A DNA stretch of 64,000 nucleotides. Source: CBDUEV01 sp965366365. Lineage in GTDB: Bacteria; Actinomycetota; Acidimicrobiia; Spongiisociales; JAENVV01. Shown one piece after another: positions 40,703-49,198 of this stretch. Where the stretch lies: NCBI GenBank assembly GCA_965366365.1, contig CBDUEV010000003.1, positions 1-64,000 of the forward strand, read 5' to 3'. Position 1 is the first letter of the stretch. The number at the start of each line of letters is the position of its first letter. The notes under the pieces are model-generated. The model had not been told where the DNA came from. It saw only the letters and a list, made by a program, of their open reading frames with translations, and did not search any database. Both the position numbers and the translations under genes were made by a program.

Positions 40703-41173
40703 GTGGCCCAGATCGCCGACCAGCGCGTGAGTGTGGACCTGCCACCCGGATGGGAGGCCGAGTTCATTCGCCGAGCCCCCGATCCGGCTCCCCTTGGCAC
40801 CACCACCCCGGAGGAGACCTATGCGGTCCTTCACATCGCCAACTGGCCGATGCCGACCGAGCGAGGCGACTTCGGTTCGGGCGCCGTCGAGGTCATGCGG
40901 AGCGGGGACGTCCTCGTCATCCTGGCCGAGTACGGCCCGGAGAACCTCGGAACCGCCCTTTTCAAACGAGTGGGAGTTCCGTGGCCCCTCGACGCCGCCG
41001 ACTTCGACAAGAACCGCCTGCAGCGCCCGCTCCCCGGACAGGGTGGCCTGCAACAGTTCTTCGCCGAATCAGACCGGGCATTCTGCCTCTACGTGGTGCT
41101 CGGCAACCTGGCGGACGCCGATCAACTGGTCGGCACGGTCAACGCCCTCCTCGAAACGGTGGCGATCACATGA
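40703..41173 (+). CDS. Hypothetical protein, photosystem-reaction-centre-like secretion accessory unknown
   Basis: 156 residues, GTG start 2 bases after the preceding stop. No signal peptide or membrane segment. Ordered alternation of strands and helices (RVSVDLPPGWEAEFIRR, TYAVLHIANWPMP, GDVLVILAEYGPENLG, LYVVLGNLADADQLVGTVNALL) suggests a compact alpha/beta domain, but I do not recognise a family and assign no function. Its stop overlaps the ATG of the SLH-protein gene, so it is translationally coupled to surface-protein production. Confidence 0.75.
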   Translation: MAQIADQRVSVDLPPGWEAEFIRRAPDPAPLGTTTPEETYAVLHIANWPMPTERGDFGSGAVEVMRSGDVLVILAEYGPENLGTALFKRVGVPWPLDAADFDKNRLQRPLPGQGGLQQFFAESDRAFCLYVVLGNLADADQLVGTVNALLETVAIT

Positions 41174-42183
41174 GGGGATGGCGCACGACCCGAGCTCTCC
41201 GGACCCTGCTGGTCTCGATCCTGCTCGCGGTTGTGGCACTGCCGGCGGCAGGAGCCGCCGAACTCGACATCAACGGCTACTTCGACGATGACAACTCCTC
41301 GGTGCACGAACAGGACATCGATTCGATCGCCGCCGCCGGCATCACCCTCGGATGCAATCCACCCGCCAACACCAATTTCTGTCCGGCCCAGGACGTCACC
41401 CGAGGCGAGATGGCCGCTTTCCTCCGCAGGGCAAAAGGCCTGCCGTTCGTGACCACCGACTACTTCTGGGACGACAACGGGTCCACATTCGAGGACGACA
41501 TCAACGCCATCGCCGCCGACGGCATCACACAAGGATGCGGAGGGGGGCGCTATTGCGGCTCGGTGCCGATGCGCCGATCGGAGATGGCGGCCATGCTCGC
41601 CAACGCTCTCCGGCTGCCCCAATCGAGCACCGACCACTTCGTCGACGACAACGGCAACCCGCTCGAGGAAGCGATCAACTCCATCGCCGATGCGGGCGTG
41701 ACTCTGGGGTGCAACCCTCCCGACAACGACAGGTTCTGCCCGGATCTCACGGTGTCCCGGGCCCAGATGGCGAGCTTTCTGACGAGGGCCTTCGACCTTC
41801 CCGCCGTCTACATCGAAGGCCCCTTGGAGTTCGCCCTGCCGTTCTCCGGCGTCTGCGACTCCCAACAGACCTCCTGCAGTGCCACGATCACGCTTCCCAG
41901 TATCGATGCCTACCTGATCAACGAGGGTTGGTTCTACAAGCCTCCTTTTGCGCCGGGAGAACAGGCTCTCTTCGAGGCCGGCACCACCGATTTTCGGGCC
42001 CGCCTCGACGGCATCGCGATCGATCTGGACTCGGCTCCGACGGAATCGGAGGGGGGGTCGTTCGTGCGACGGTTCACGGGCACCATTCCGCGGCTCTCCA
42101 AGGGCAGTCATGAGGTGACCGGTGAATGGCGCTGGGACGGCACCGTGGTGTACGAAACACGGCTCACCCTGATCATCGACTGA
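41170..42183 (+). CDS. Secreted S-layer-homology repeat protein
   Basis: 337 residues, ATG overlapping the previous stop. Signal peptide 1-30 (LLVSILLAVVALPAAGAAE). Three SLH-type repeats at about 35-190, each with F/Y-DDDN...DI(D/N)SIAA-GIT-GC and V(T/S)RxxMAxxLxRA. These contain Cys pairs (GCNPPANTNFC, GCGGGRYC, GCNPPDNDRFC), a feature of actinobacterial SLH-like proteins. The C-terminal domain (about 200-337) has a further Cys pair (GVCDSQQTSC) and strands of unknown fold. The protein would attach to the cell wall or S-layer and display this domain. Confidence 0.9.
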   Translation: MRGWRTTRALRTLLVSILLAVVALPAAGAAELDINGYFDDDNSSVHEQDIDSIAAAGITLGCNPPANTNFCPAQDVTRGEMAAFLRRAKGLPFVTTDYFWDDNGSTFEDDINAIAADGITQGCGGGRYCGSVPMRRSEMAAMLANALRLPQSSTDHFVDDNGNPLEEAINSIADAGVTLGCNPPDNDRFCPDLTVSRAQMASFLTRAFDLPAVYIEGPLEFALPFSGVCDSQQTSCSATITLPSIDAYLINEGWFYKPPFAPGEQALFEAGTTDFRARLDGIAIDLDSAPTESEGGSFVRRFTGTIPRLSKGSHEVTGEWRWDGTVVYETRLTLIID

Positions 42184-42186
42184 CCG

Positions 42187-42651
42187 ATGAGGGTGCTGAC
42201 GGTCTGCCTCGGCAACATCTGTCGGTCGCCCACGGCCGAGGCGGCACTACGCGAAGTCGCCGCCCACCACGGTTTCTCGATCGATCTGGACTCGGCGGGA
42301 ACGGCTGACTATCACGTGGGCAAGCCGCCCGATAGACGGATGACCGAGGCGGCGCGCCAGGCCGGCCTCGGCCTGGGCGGTTCGGCCCGCCAGGTCGAGA
42401 CCGCCGATTTCCACCGGTTCGACATCATCCTGGCCATGGACCGGTCCAATCTCGCCGACCTGCAGGCCATCGCCCCCAGCCCTGAGCTGGCCGCCAAGGT
42501 GCGCCTCTTCCGATCCTTCGACGCCACGGCGACCGACCTCGACGTCCCGGATCCCTACTACGAAGGCGACGAAGGGTTCCGGGAGGTGGTGGCCATCTGC
42601 CGCCGCGCCGCGGCCGGGTTCGTCGACCGGATGGCGGGCGACGCTCCCTGA
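42187..42651 (+). CDS. Low-molecular-weight protein-tyrosine phosphatase
   Basis: 154 residues, 3 bases after the SLH gene. The P-loop CLGNICRSP (residues 7-15) supplies the nucleophile Cys and phosphate-binding Arg; the general-acid Asp is in DVPDPYYEGDEGF near 117-122. SAGTADYHVGKPPDRR is also typical. Such enzymes regulate exopolysaccharide or cell-envelope kinases. Its place behind surface-protein genes fits an envelope role. It converges on the ABC permease gene with 11 bases between stops. Confidence 0.95.
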   Translation: MRVLTVCLGNICRSPTAEAALREVAAHHGFSIDLDSAGTADYHVGKPPDRRMTEAARQAGLGLGGSARQVETADFHRFDIILAMDRSNLADLQAIAPSPELAAKVRLFRSFDATATDLDVPDPYYEGDEGFREVVAICRRAAAGFVDRMAGDAP

Positions 42652-42662
42652 GGCCCAGCTGG

Positions 42663-43858
42663 TCAGGCGGTGCGCAACGCTTCCGTGGGACTCATGCGGG
42701 CCGCCCGGATGGCGGGATACAAACCGGCGATCGCTCCGATCACCAAGGCTGCAACGAAGCCGCCCACGATGGCGATCTCCGGTACCAGGGTCGACCAGCC
42801 TTTGTACTGGGCGTAGGCCGTGGTGACCGCAAAGCCAAGCGCCACACCGCCCGCCCCGCCGATTCCGGCCAGCAGGAGGGCTTCCATCAGGAACTGCAGG
42901 GCGACGTGCCGTTTGGTGGCCCCGAGAGCCCGGCGCAATCCGATCTCCGATCGCCGCTCGAGTACCGAAATGACCATGACGTTGGCGATCCCAACCCCTC
43001 CGACGAGGAGCGCAACAGCACCCAATCCGAGAAACAGCGCGGTGAAGGCGTCGTCGGCCGCCTCACGGGCTTCGAGCGCGTCGGAGGGTCTATCGACTTC
43101 CACCTCTTCTGGGTTTTCCGGGTTGGCCGTCGGAGCCAGAACTCCCATGACGGCGTCCACCGAAGCAGGATCGGTGCGCACATAGATCGAAGATGGCACG
43201 ACCTCTTGATTCAGGAAGTCCTCGGCGACGGCCACTCCGATCAGAGCGGCGCGGTCGAGGTCCGGGCTCAGCTCGAACGGCTCGAGGATCCCGACCACCG
43301 CGAACCACTCGTCACCCAACCAGACGACGGGACTCGCCTGAAGATCGGTCACCCCCAGACGTTCGGCGGCAACCGAGCCGAGAACGGTGGCCGGATAGGA
43401 GGCTGTCGCCGCGTCGAGCCAGCGTCCGTCCGCCATCGACCCGGACAGGGTGTCGAGCAGACTGAGGTCGGCGGCCTTGACCGTCACTCCTCCGGTTTGA
43501 GTGGCGGGGATGTAGTCGGTCCGATAGACGTTGGCGTCCACCTCGCTGACCGCCGAGGTGGCCTCGACGGGTCCGATCCTGCTGATCATGGCGGCGGCGT
43601 CTTCGGGTAGCTGGCCCGTCCCGAGTCCGATCCCGGTGCCGGCTTGCACGGTGAGCAGGTTGGTGCCGAGGCGATCCAGCTGGGCCAAGAGATCGGATTT
43701 CGAGGATTCCGACAGTCCCAGGACCGCCACCATCGCCGCGATCCCGATCATGATCCCCAACGCAGACAGGGCGGCCCGAAGCTTTCGTGTGCGAAGCCCG
43801 ACCGTGGCCGTGCGGCCGAGATCCGAAGGGTGGATACGACTCGGCCGAAGCTCCGTGG

Positions 43859-43862
<4 letters not shown>
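42663..43862 (-). CDS. MacB/FtsX-type ABC transporter permease
   Basis: 399 residues. First membrane segment near residue 30 (ALSALGIMIGIAAMVAVLGLSESSKSDLLAQL), a large extracytoplasmic MacB core domain (about 60-260), then three C-terminal segments including LGLGAVALLVGGVGIANVMVISVLERRSEIGLRRALGATKRHV, the FtsX signature. The start overlaps the ATPase stop (ATGA). It would transduce ATP hydrolysis into extracytoplasmic movement and push a substrate such as a peptide, lipid or drug out together with the adaptor encoded upstream. Confidence 0.95.
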
Positions 43863-44590
<728 letters not shown>

Positions 44591-44597
44591 CGCTGCC

Positions 44598-45704
44598 CTA
44601 GGGGACCACGACGCGATCGCCGGGTTGGAGACCGTCGGCGTCGATTTCGACGAAACCGTCGGCGAAGAACCCGGGATCGACGGCGATGTAGCTGAGCGTC
44701 ACGTCGTCGTCGGCGACCTGAACCGCGTATCCGCCTTCGGAGAGAGCTACCAGAGCGGTGACCGGAACCGCCAGGACGTTCTCGACCGAGTCGGCCACCA
44801 CCTCGATCTCGACCGGAGCCTCGTCGAGGTTTCCGGCGACCGACGGATCGTCGAGGCTCACCTCCACTTCCACCGTTGCGGAGCCCTGCGCGTCGGTGGT
44901 GGCGATCGTCCCCACCGAGGTCACTGTCCCTGACGTTTCGGTGTTGTCAGGCAGCACCACGATGACCGAATCTCCTTCTTCCAGCACTCCTTGATCGGCA
45001 GTGGGAAGGTCGATCAGCACGACGATGTCGACGGACGACGTCATCAGCAACTGGCTTCCGCTCTGGAGGGGAGAACCGACTGCGGCGGTGACGTCGGCGA
45101 TTCGGACGTCACCGGGAAGGAAGATCACCTCACCCAACTCCACTACGCCGTCGTCCTCCACCCCCAGATCTTCCTGCCACCGCTGCACCATGTCCTCGGT
45201 CAACGTCGTGAATTCTTCGTCGATGGTGACGGTTTCGTCGGGGTCGTACCCGAGGTCGGCCAGTGCCCTTTCAAGCTGCTCGACATCGGGGCCTTCGTCG
45301 ACGCCTTCCTCCAGTTGACGCCAGGCCGGCAGGTCACCCGGCAGCAGGACCACCGGGTAATCATCGACACGGTACAGCTCCTGGCCCGCCGTCACGGTGG
45401 CACCCGGGGCGACCGCGGCGGTGAGGGTGCCTGGGGCGCGATTGAGGATGGCGTCGCCGTCCGATCGCCCCAGCGTCCCGTCATAGGTTTCCACCTCGAC
45501 GAGGTCTCGGCGGACCACTTCGGCGAAAGACAGCTCGACCTCTGCTTCTGGTTCGACGGGAGCTTCGGCCTCCTGGCTCAGGTACCACCAGCCGACCGTC
45601 GCCGCCGCCACGACGACCAAGAACAGGATCCACGTGCGGCCTCCCCGGCGGGTCGGGGCCGTCGAACGCGTTTCTTCCGTTGCTGCGTGCGATTCAGTCG
45701 TCAT
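44598..45704 (-). CDS. MacA/HlyD-type efflux adaptor with peptidoglycan-binding insert
   Basis: 368 residues. N-terminal membrane anchor TWILFLVVVAAATVGWWYL at about 24-42, a biotinyl-lipoyl-like domain (RRDLVEVETYDGTLG, PGATVTAGQELYRVDDYPVVLL), then a peptidoglycan-binding domain 1 insert at about 135-190 (DVEQLERALADLGYDPD, LTEDMVQRWQEDLGV) in place of the long coiled-coil of Gram-negative MacA. A beta-barrel and membrane-proximal domain follow (EIEVVADSVENVLAVPVTALV). It couples the FtsX-type transporter to the cell wall, as expected in a monoderm. Confidence 0.92.
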   Translation of the reverse strand: MTTESHAATEETRSTAPTRRGGRTWILFLVVVAAATVGWWYLSQEAEAPVEPEAEVELSFAEVVRRDLVEVETYDGTLGRSDGDAILNRAPGTLTAAVAPGATVTAGQELYRVDDYPVVLLPGDLPAWRQLEEGVDEGPDVEQLERALADLGYDPDETVTIDEEFTTLTEDMVQRWQEDLGVEDDGVVELGEVIFLPGDVRIADVTAAVGSPLQSGSQLLMTSSVDIVVLIDLPTADQGVLEEGDSVIVVLPDNTETSGTVTSVGTIATTDAQGSATVEVEVSLDDPSVAGNLDEAPVEIEVVADSVENVLAVPVTALVALSEGGYAVQVADDDVTLSYIAVDPGFFADGFVEIDADGLQPGDRVVVP

Positions 45705-45712
45705 CGTGTCTA

Positions 45713-46348
45713 TCAGTTTCGTCCCCTGCCGAACCCACCGCCACCTGGGCCGAACCCGGCGAGGATTTCCTCACAGGCTTCCTGAGCGGCGATGAAGTCG
45801 GGGTCTTCCCGGTCGAGGGCTCCAAACGGGCCGCCTTGGCCAGGCTCACCGTCGCCACCGGCGCCGGGACCAAAGCTGGAGAAGTCGGGATCGGGCATGT
45901 CGTAGCCGTTGTCCCGCATGCATTGGGCGTACTCGATCATCGTGTCCTCGAGCTCGACGATGTCCGTTCCCTCGAATCCGAGCCGGGCGCCGTCGAGGAA
46001 CTCCCCACAGGCTTCCCTGGCAGCCTCTACTTCCTCCCGATCGAACTCCTCGACCTCTTCGCCGGGTTGGCCGGGCCGGGCCAGCTGGACGTTGCCGTTG
46101 GCGTCGACTGTCGGGTCGGCCATCTCCACGCCGTTGTCGCGCATACACGCTGCGAAGGCGAGCAGAGCTTCCTCCCGGTCCACGGGTTCCTCGCCTTCGC
46201 CTGGCGCCACCAGCGCCCCCTCGGCGTCACCACCCGATTCCAGACTGGCCACCTCTTCCGCGGACGAAGGCGACCCCGTTCCACACGCGGCCAGGACCAT
46301 GGCCAGGGCGGCCATCACCAGGACCAGCTTCACCATCGTTCGCTCCAT
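45713..46348 (-). CDS. Lipoprotein with paired CMRDNG motifs
   Basis: 211 residues, GAGGAG 8 bases before the ATG. Lipobox VLAACGTG at about 18-25. Two similar modules: FAACMRDNGVEMADPTVDANGNVQ and YAQCMRDNGYDMPDPDFSSFG, each with one Cys, plus EACG/EACEE segments with a second Cys. The C-terminus is Gly-rich. The family is found in actinobacteria beside MacA-type genes; its function is unknown, perhaps as a substrate-binding or sensing part of the pump. The operator-like pair upstream at 46396-46411 suggests control by the adjacent response regulator. Confidence 0.85.
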   Translation of the reverse strand: MERTMVKLVLVMAALAMVLAACGTGSPSSAEEVASLESGGDAEGALVAPGEGEEPVDREEALLAFAACMRDNGVEMADPTVDANGNVQLARPGQPGEEVEEFDREEVEAAREACGEFLDGARLGFEGTDIVELEDTMIEYAQCMRDNGYDMPDPDFSSFGPGAGGDGEPGQGGPFGALDREDPDFIAAQEACEEILAGFGPGGGGFGRGRN

Positions 46349-46395
46349 GACACCGCTCCTCTCACGCGCAATGGCTCAGAGTGTCGACGGCACGT

Positions 46396-46411
46396 CTAAG
46401 TGACGGCTGAG
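46396..46411 (-). promoter_or_regulatory. Candidate response-regulator box upstream of efflux operon
   Basis: On the minus strand CTCAG and CTTAG occur in direct repeat with an 11-base period (CTCAGccgtcaCTTAG), 48 bases before the lipoprotein start. Both pentamers resemble the TCTTAGGT pair found before the response-regulator gene, and the period fits an OmpR-type dimer. Confidence 0.4.
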
Positions 46412-46458
46412 TGCAACATGAACGTCAGGTGAGAAGGCACCCCGAGTCGTGGCGCCGC

Positions 46459-47019
46459 TCATCCGCCCGGGGTGATGTCGGCAAGGATGTCTTCGCACAC
46501 CGTGTTGGCGGCCACGAAGTCCGGATCTTCGGGATCGATGTCGCCGAACGGCCCCGCGGCCGCTCCACCGGAGGCGAAGTTGGAGAAGTCGGGATCGGGG
46601 AGGTCGAACCCGTTGTCCCGCATACATTGGGCGTATTCCAGCAGGCCATCCTGGAAACCGGTCAAGTCGGTTCCGATGAAGCCGGTGATGACGCGACTCA
46701 ACTCCTCGGCGCACGCCGCCTGCGCCGCCGCCAAGGCATCCTCATCCAGGGTCGAAGGGTCGATGTCCTGGCTGAATTGGACGTTGCCGTCGGCGTCGAC
46801 GGCAGGATCGGGCAGATCGACACCTTGTTCCCGGAAACACGCCACCGCTTCCAGTGCGGCTGCCTCCATGTCGATCGGGGCGGCCGTCGTGGTCGGACCC
46901 GCCACCGTCGATGCGGTGGTCTCGAGTGTGGCGACGGAATCGTCGGTTTGCGTGTCACCGCCGGAACAGGCGGCCAGTGTCAGAACGAGAATCAGTGCTG
47001 CGGCGTAAGTCCGTTTCAT
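46459..47019 (-). CDS. Lipoprotein with CMRDNG motif, paralogue
   Basis: 186 residues from ATG 47019; a longer frame to 47121 lacks a signal peptide start. Lipobox LTLAACSGG at about 12-20, Thr/Ala stalk, then the same two modules as the next gene: AVACFREQGVDLPDPAVDADG and YAQCMRDNGFDLPDPDFSNFA. The two genes are a tandem duplication 110 bases apart. Divergent from the response-regulator gene; the shared promoter region holds the TCTTAGGT direct repeats, so it is probably a regulon member and possibly the sensor's ligand-binding partner. Confidence 0.87.
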   Translation of the reverse strand: MKRTYAAALILVLTLAACSGGDTQTDDSVATLETTASTVAGPTTTAAPIDMEAAALEAVACFREQGVDLPDPAVDADGNVQFSQDIDPSTLDEDALAAAQAACAEELSRVITGFIGTDLTGFQDGLLEYAQCMRDNGFDLPDPDFSNFASGGAAAGPFGDIDPEDPDFVAANTVCEDILADITPGG

Positions 47020-47124
47020 GGTCTCATTCTGGCGAGGTTCTGCACCTATGCCACCTCGGCCCGCATTGGCGGCGGGAGACGGGTCGCTCGGACTGACCAC
47101 CCGCCTGGCCGGGCCGGCCATCGG

Positions 47125-47143
47125 TCTTAGGTTCTTCTTAGGT
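47125..47143 (+). promoter_or_regulatory. Direct repeat, probable OmpR-type regulator site
   Basis: TCTTAGGT occurs at 47125-47132 and again at 47136-47143, an 11-base period, 44 bases upstream of the response-regulator start and in the divergent promoter of the lipoprotein gene. Tandem heptamer-octamer boxes one helical turn apart are the usual binding form for winged-helix regulators of this class, implying autoregulation. Confidence 0.6.
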
Positions 47144-47186
47144 GACCCTCAGCCCGTTCCTACCCGGGCTGATTACAGTTTCGTCG

Positions 47187-47864
47187 ATGAGCAAGGTCCT
47201 GATAGCCGAGGATGACCGGGCCGTACGGCTGTCACTGCAACGCGCCCTCAAGTTCGAAGGCTACGAGGTATCGGTCGCCCACGACGGCGCCGAGGCCCTC
47301 GAAGCGGTGGCGACCGACACACCCGACGTCATCGTGCTGGACGTCATGATGCCCCACATCGACGGCCTGACCGTGTGTCGCCGACTCCGCTCGAAAGGCT
47401 CGACCACCCCGATTCTCATGTTGACGGCTCGCCAGGAGGTGTCGGATCGGGTGGCGGGTCTCGACGCCGGCGCGGACGACTACCTGGCCAAGCCCTACGC
47501 CTTGGAGGAGTTGTTGGCCCGCCTGCGGGCGCTGCTGCGCCGCGCCGATCCGGAGGAGCCGTCCGACGAGCTCATCTACGGCGATCTCGTCCTCAACCCC
47601 TCGACCCGCCAGGTGACCAGGGGCGACACACGAATAGAGCTGACCAAGACCGAGTTCGACCTCCTCGAGCTGATGATGCTCAACGCCGAAATCGTGCTCA
47701 CCCGGGACGTCATCTATGACCGGATCTGGGGTTTCGACTTCGCGACGTCATCCAATTCGCTCGACGTGTACATCGGGTACCTCCGTCGCAAGACCGAAGA
47801 AGGTGGCGCCTCTCGGCTCATTCACACGGTGCGTGGAGTTGGCTACGCCCTCCGCGAGTCATGA
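47187..47864 (+). CDS. OmpR/MprA-type response regulator
   Basis: 225 residues from ATG 47187 (SKVLIAEDDRAV); an ATG at 47142 would place 15 odd residues in front and overlap the repeat boxes. Receiver domain 1-118: acidic pocket EDD, phospho-acceptor Asp in DVIVLDVMMPHIDG, and Lys in ADDYLAKPY. Winged-helix domain at about 128-225 (LTKTEFDLLELMMLNAEIVLTRDVIYDRIWG, VDVYIGYLRRKTE-type recognition helix, HTVRGVGYAL). No ribosome binding site is visible, so translation may be leaderless. Overlaps the kinase gene by four bases. Confidence 0.95.
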   Translation: MSKVLIAEDDRAVRLSLQRALKFEGYEVSVAHDGAEALEAVATDTPDVIVLDVMMPHIDGLTVCRRLRSKGSTTPILMLTARQEVSDRVAGLDAGADDYLAKPYALEELLARLRALLRRADPEEPSDELIYGDLVLNPSTRQVTRGDTRIELTKTEFDLLELMMLNAEIVLTRDVIYDRIWGFDFATSSNSLDVYIGYLRRKTEEGGASRLIHTVRGVGYALRES

Positions 47865-49198
47865 GCCTCCGAACCCGGCTGACCTTGCTGGTGTCGGGGG
47901 CGGTCATCGTCACCGTCACTCTGGTGGCCGGGGCGGCGTTCGCCTCCGCCGTGCGCGAGGTGCGCGAGGAGGCGGACGCGGTTCTGCGCTCCCGCGCCTC
48001 CGATTTGGGAGCGGCCGACTATCCGATCGGGCGCCAGACCGACGGGAACGATCGACGATTCTTCAATCGATCGGACCCTGTCCAGTTCCTCAACTCCGAA
48101 GGGACACCGTTTGCCATCGGCGGCTTGGACGATCCGCTACCGGTCGGGTCGCTCGATCTCGCCGCCTTGGAGGATCAGACGATCTCACCCATCCACACGG
48201 TCTCGACCAAACAGGGCGACTTCCGGGTCATCACCGTTCCCCTGTCCGATGGCGCGATCATGTTGGCCCGCGACCTCTCGGAGCAGGAAGCCGTGCTGGA
48301 CGGTCTCCGAGTCCGTTTCACGACGATCGGATTGCTCGGCGCCATCGTTGCGGGGATGATCGGATGGTTGGTGGTCAATCGGGCGCTGGCGCCCGTCAAC
48401 GAACTGGCCAGCACCGCTGAGCATGTTGCCGCCACGCAGGATCTCACTGCCTCCATCCGCGTGGATCGAGACGACGAGTTGGGCCGGCTGGCCGTGAGCT
48501 TCAATACGATGCTGGCCGCCCTGGGAGCTTCCAGGCAGCAGCAGCGACGCCTGATCGACGACGCCAGCCACGAGTTGCGGACCCCTCTCACGGCGCTGCG
48601 CACCAACATCGACTTCCTCACCCGAGCGTCCGAGTTGCCGACCGAGGAGAGACAGGAAATCCTCGCTGACGCCACCTTCGAGCTCGAGGAGCTGACGTCT
48701 CTGGTGTCGGAACTGGTCGAACTCGCCACCGACACCGAGGCGACCGAGGAGCCGCGACTCAACGTGGCCCTCGACGAACTGGTGGCACGGGTCGCCGAAC
48801 GAGCCGAGCGGCGTTGGGGGCGACCCATCAACCTGCGAGCCGAACCGGTGCTGGTGGAGGGTCGCCCCAATCTGCTCGAGCGAGCTGTGTCGAACCTGCT
48901 GGACAACGCGGCCAAATTCAGCGACCACGGGAGCCCGATCGAAGTACTCGTCGAGGCTGGAAACGTGCGGGTGACCGACCACGGCGTCGGCATCCCCGAC
49001 CACGAGAAGTCCCGTGTCTTCGACAGGTTCTATCGGGCGAGCGAGGCCCGGACCCTTCCTGGCTCCGGACTGGGACTTTCCATCGTAAAGCAGGTGGCGG
49101 AGGCGCACGGCGGGACCGTGTTCGTCGAGGATGCGGACGGAGGAGGATCCGTCGTGGGCTTCACGATCCCCGTCCAGGACGATCGGACCGTTTCCTAG
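47861..49198 (+). CDS. MprB-like sensor histidine kinase
   Basis: 445 residues. Two membrane segments (LLVSGAVIVTVTLVAGAAFA at about 9-28; IGLLGAIVAGMIGWLVVNRAL at about 157-177) flank an extracytoplasmic domain. HAMP at about 178-230, HisKA with phospho-His in IDDASHELRTPLTALRTNI (near 241), and the ATPase domain with NLLDNAAKFSD (N box), VTDHGVGIPDHEKSRVFDRFYR (G1/F) and GSGLGLSIVKQVAEAHGG (G2). Partner of the regulator just upstream. Its stop overlaps the stop of the convergent diguanylate cyclase gene. Likely senses envelope stress and controls the efflux operon. Confidence 0.95.
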   Translation: MSLRTRLTLLVSGAVIVTVTLVAGAAFASAVREVREEADAVLRSRASDLGAADYPIGRQTDGNDRRFFNRSDPVQFLNSEGTPFAIGGLDDPLPVGSLDLAALEDQTISPIHTVSTKQGDFRVITVPLSDGAIMLARDLSEQEAVLDGLRVRFTTIGLLGAIVAGMIGWLVVNRALAPVNELASTAEHVAATQDLTASIRVDRDDELGRLAVSFNTMLAALGASRQQQRRLIDDASHELRTPLTALRTNIDFLTRASELPTEERQEILADATFELEELTSLVSELVELATDTEATEEPRLNVALDELVARVAERAERRWGRPINLRAEPVLVEGRPNLLERAVSNLLDNAAKFSDHGSPIEVLVEAGNVRVTDHGVGIPDHEKSRVFDRFYRASEARTLPGSGLGLSIVKQVAEAHGGTVFVEDADGGGSVVGFTIPVQDDRTVS

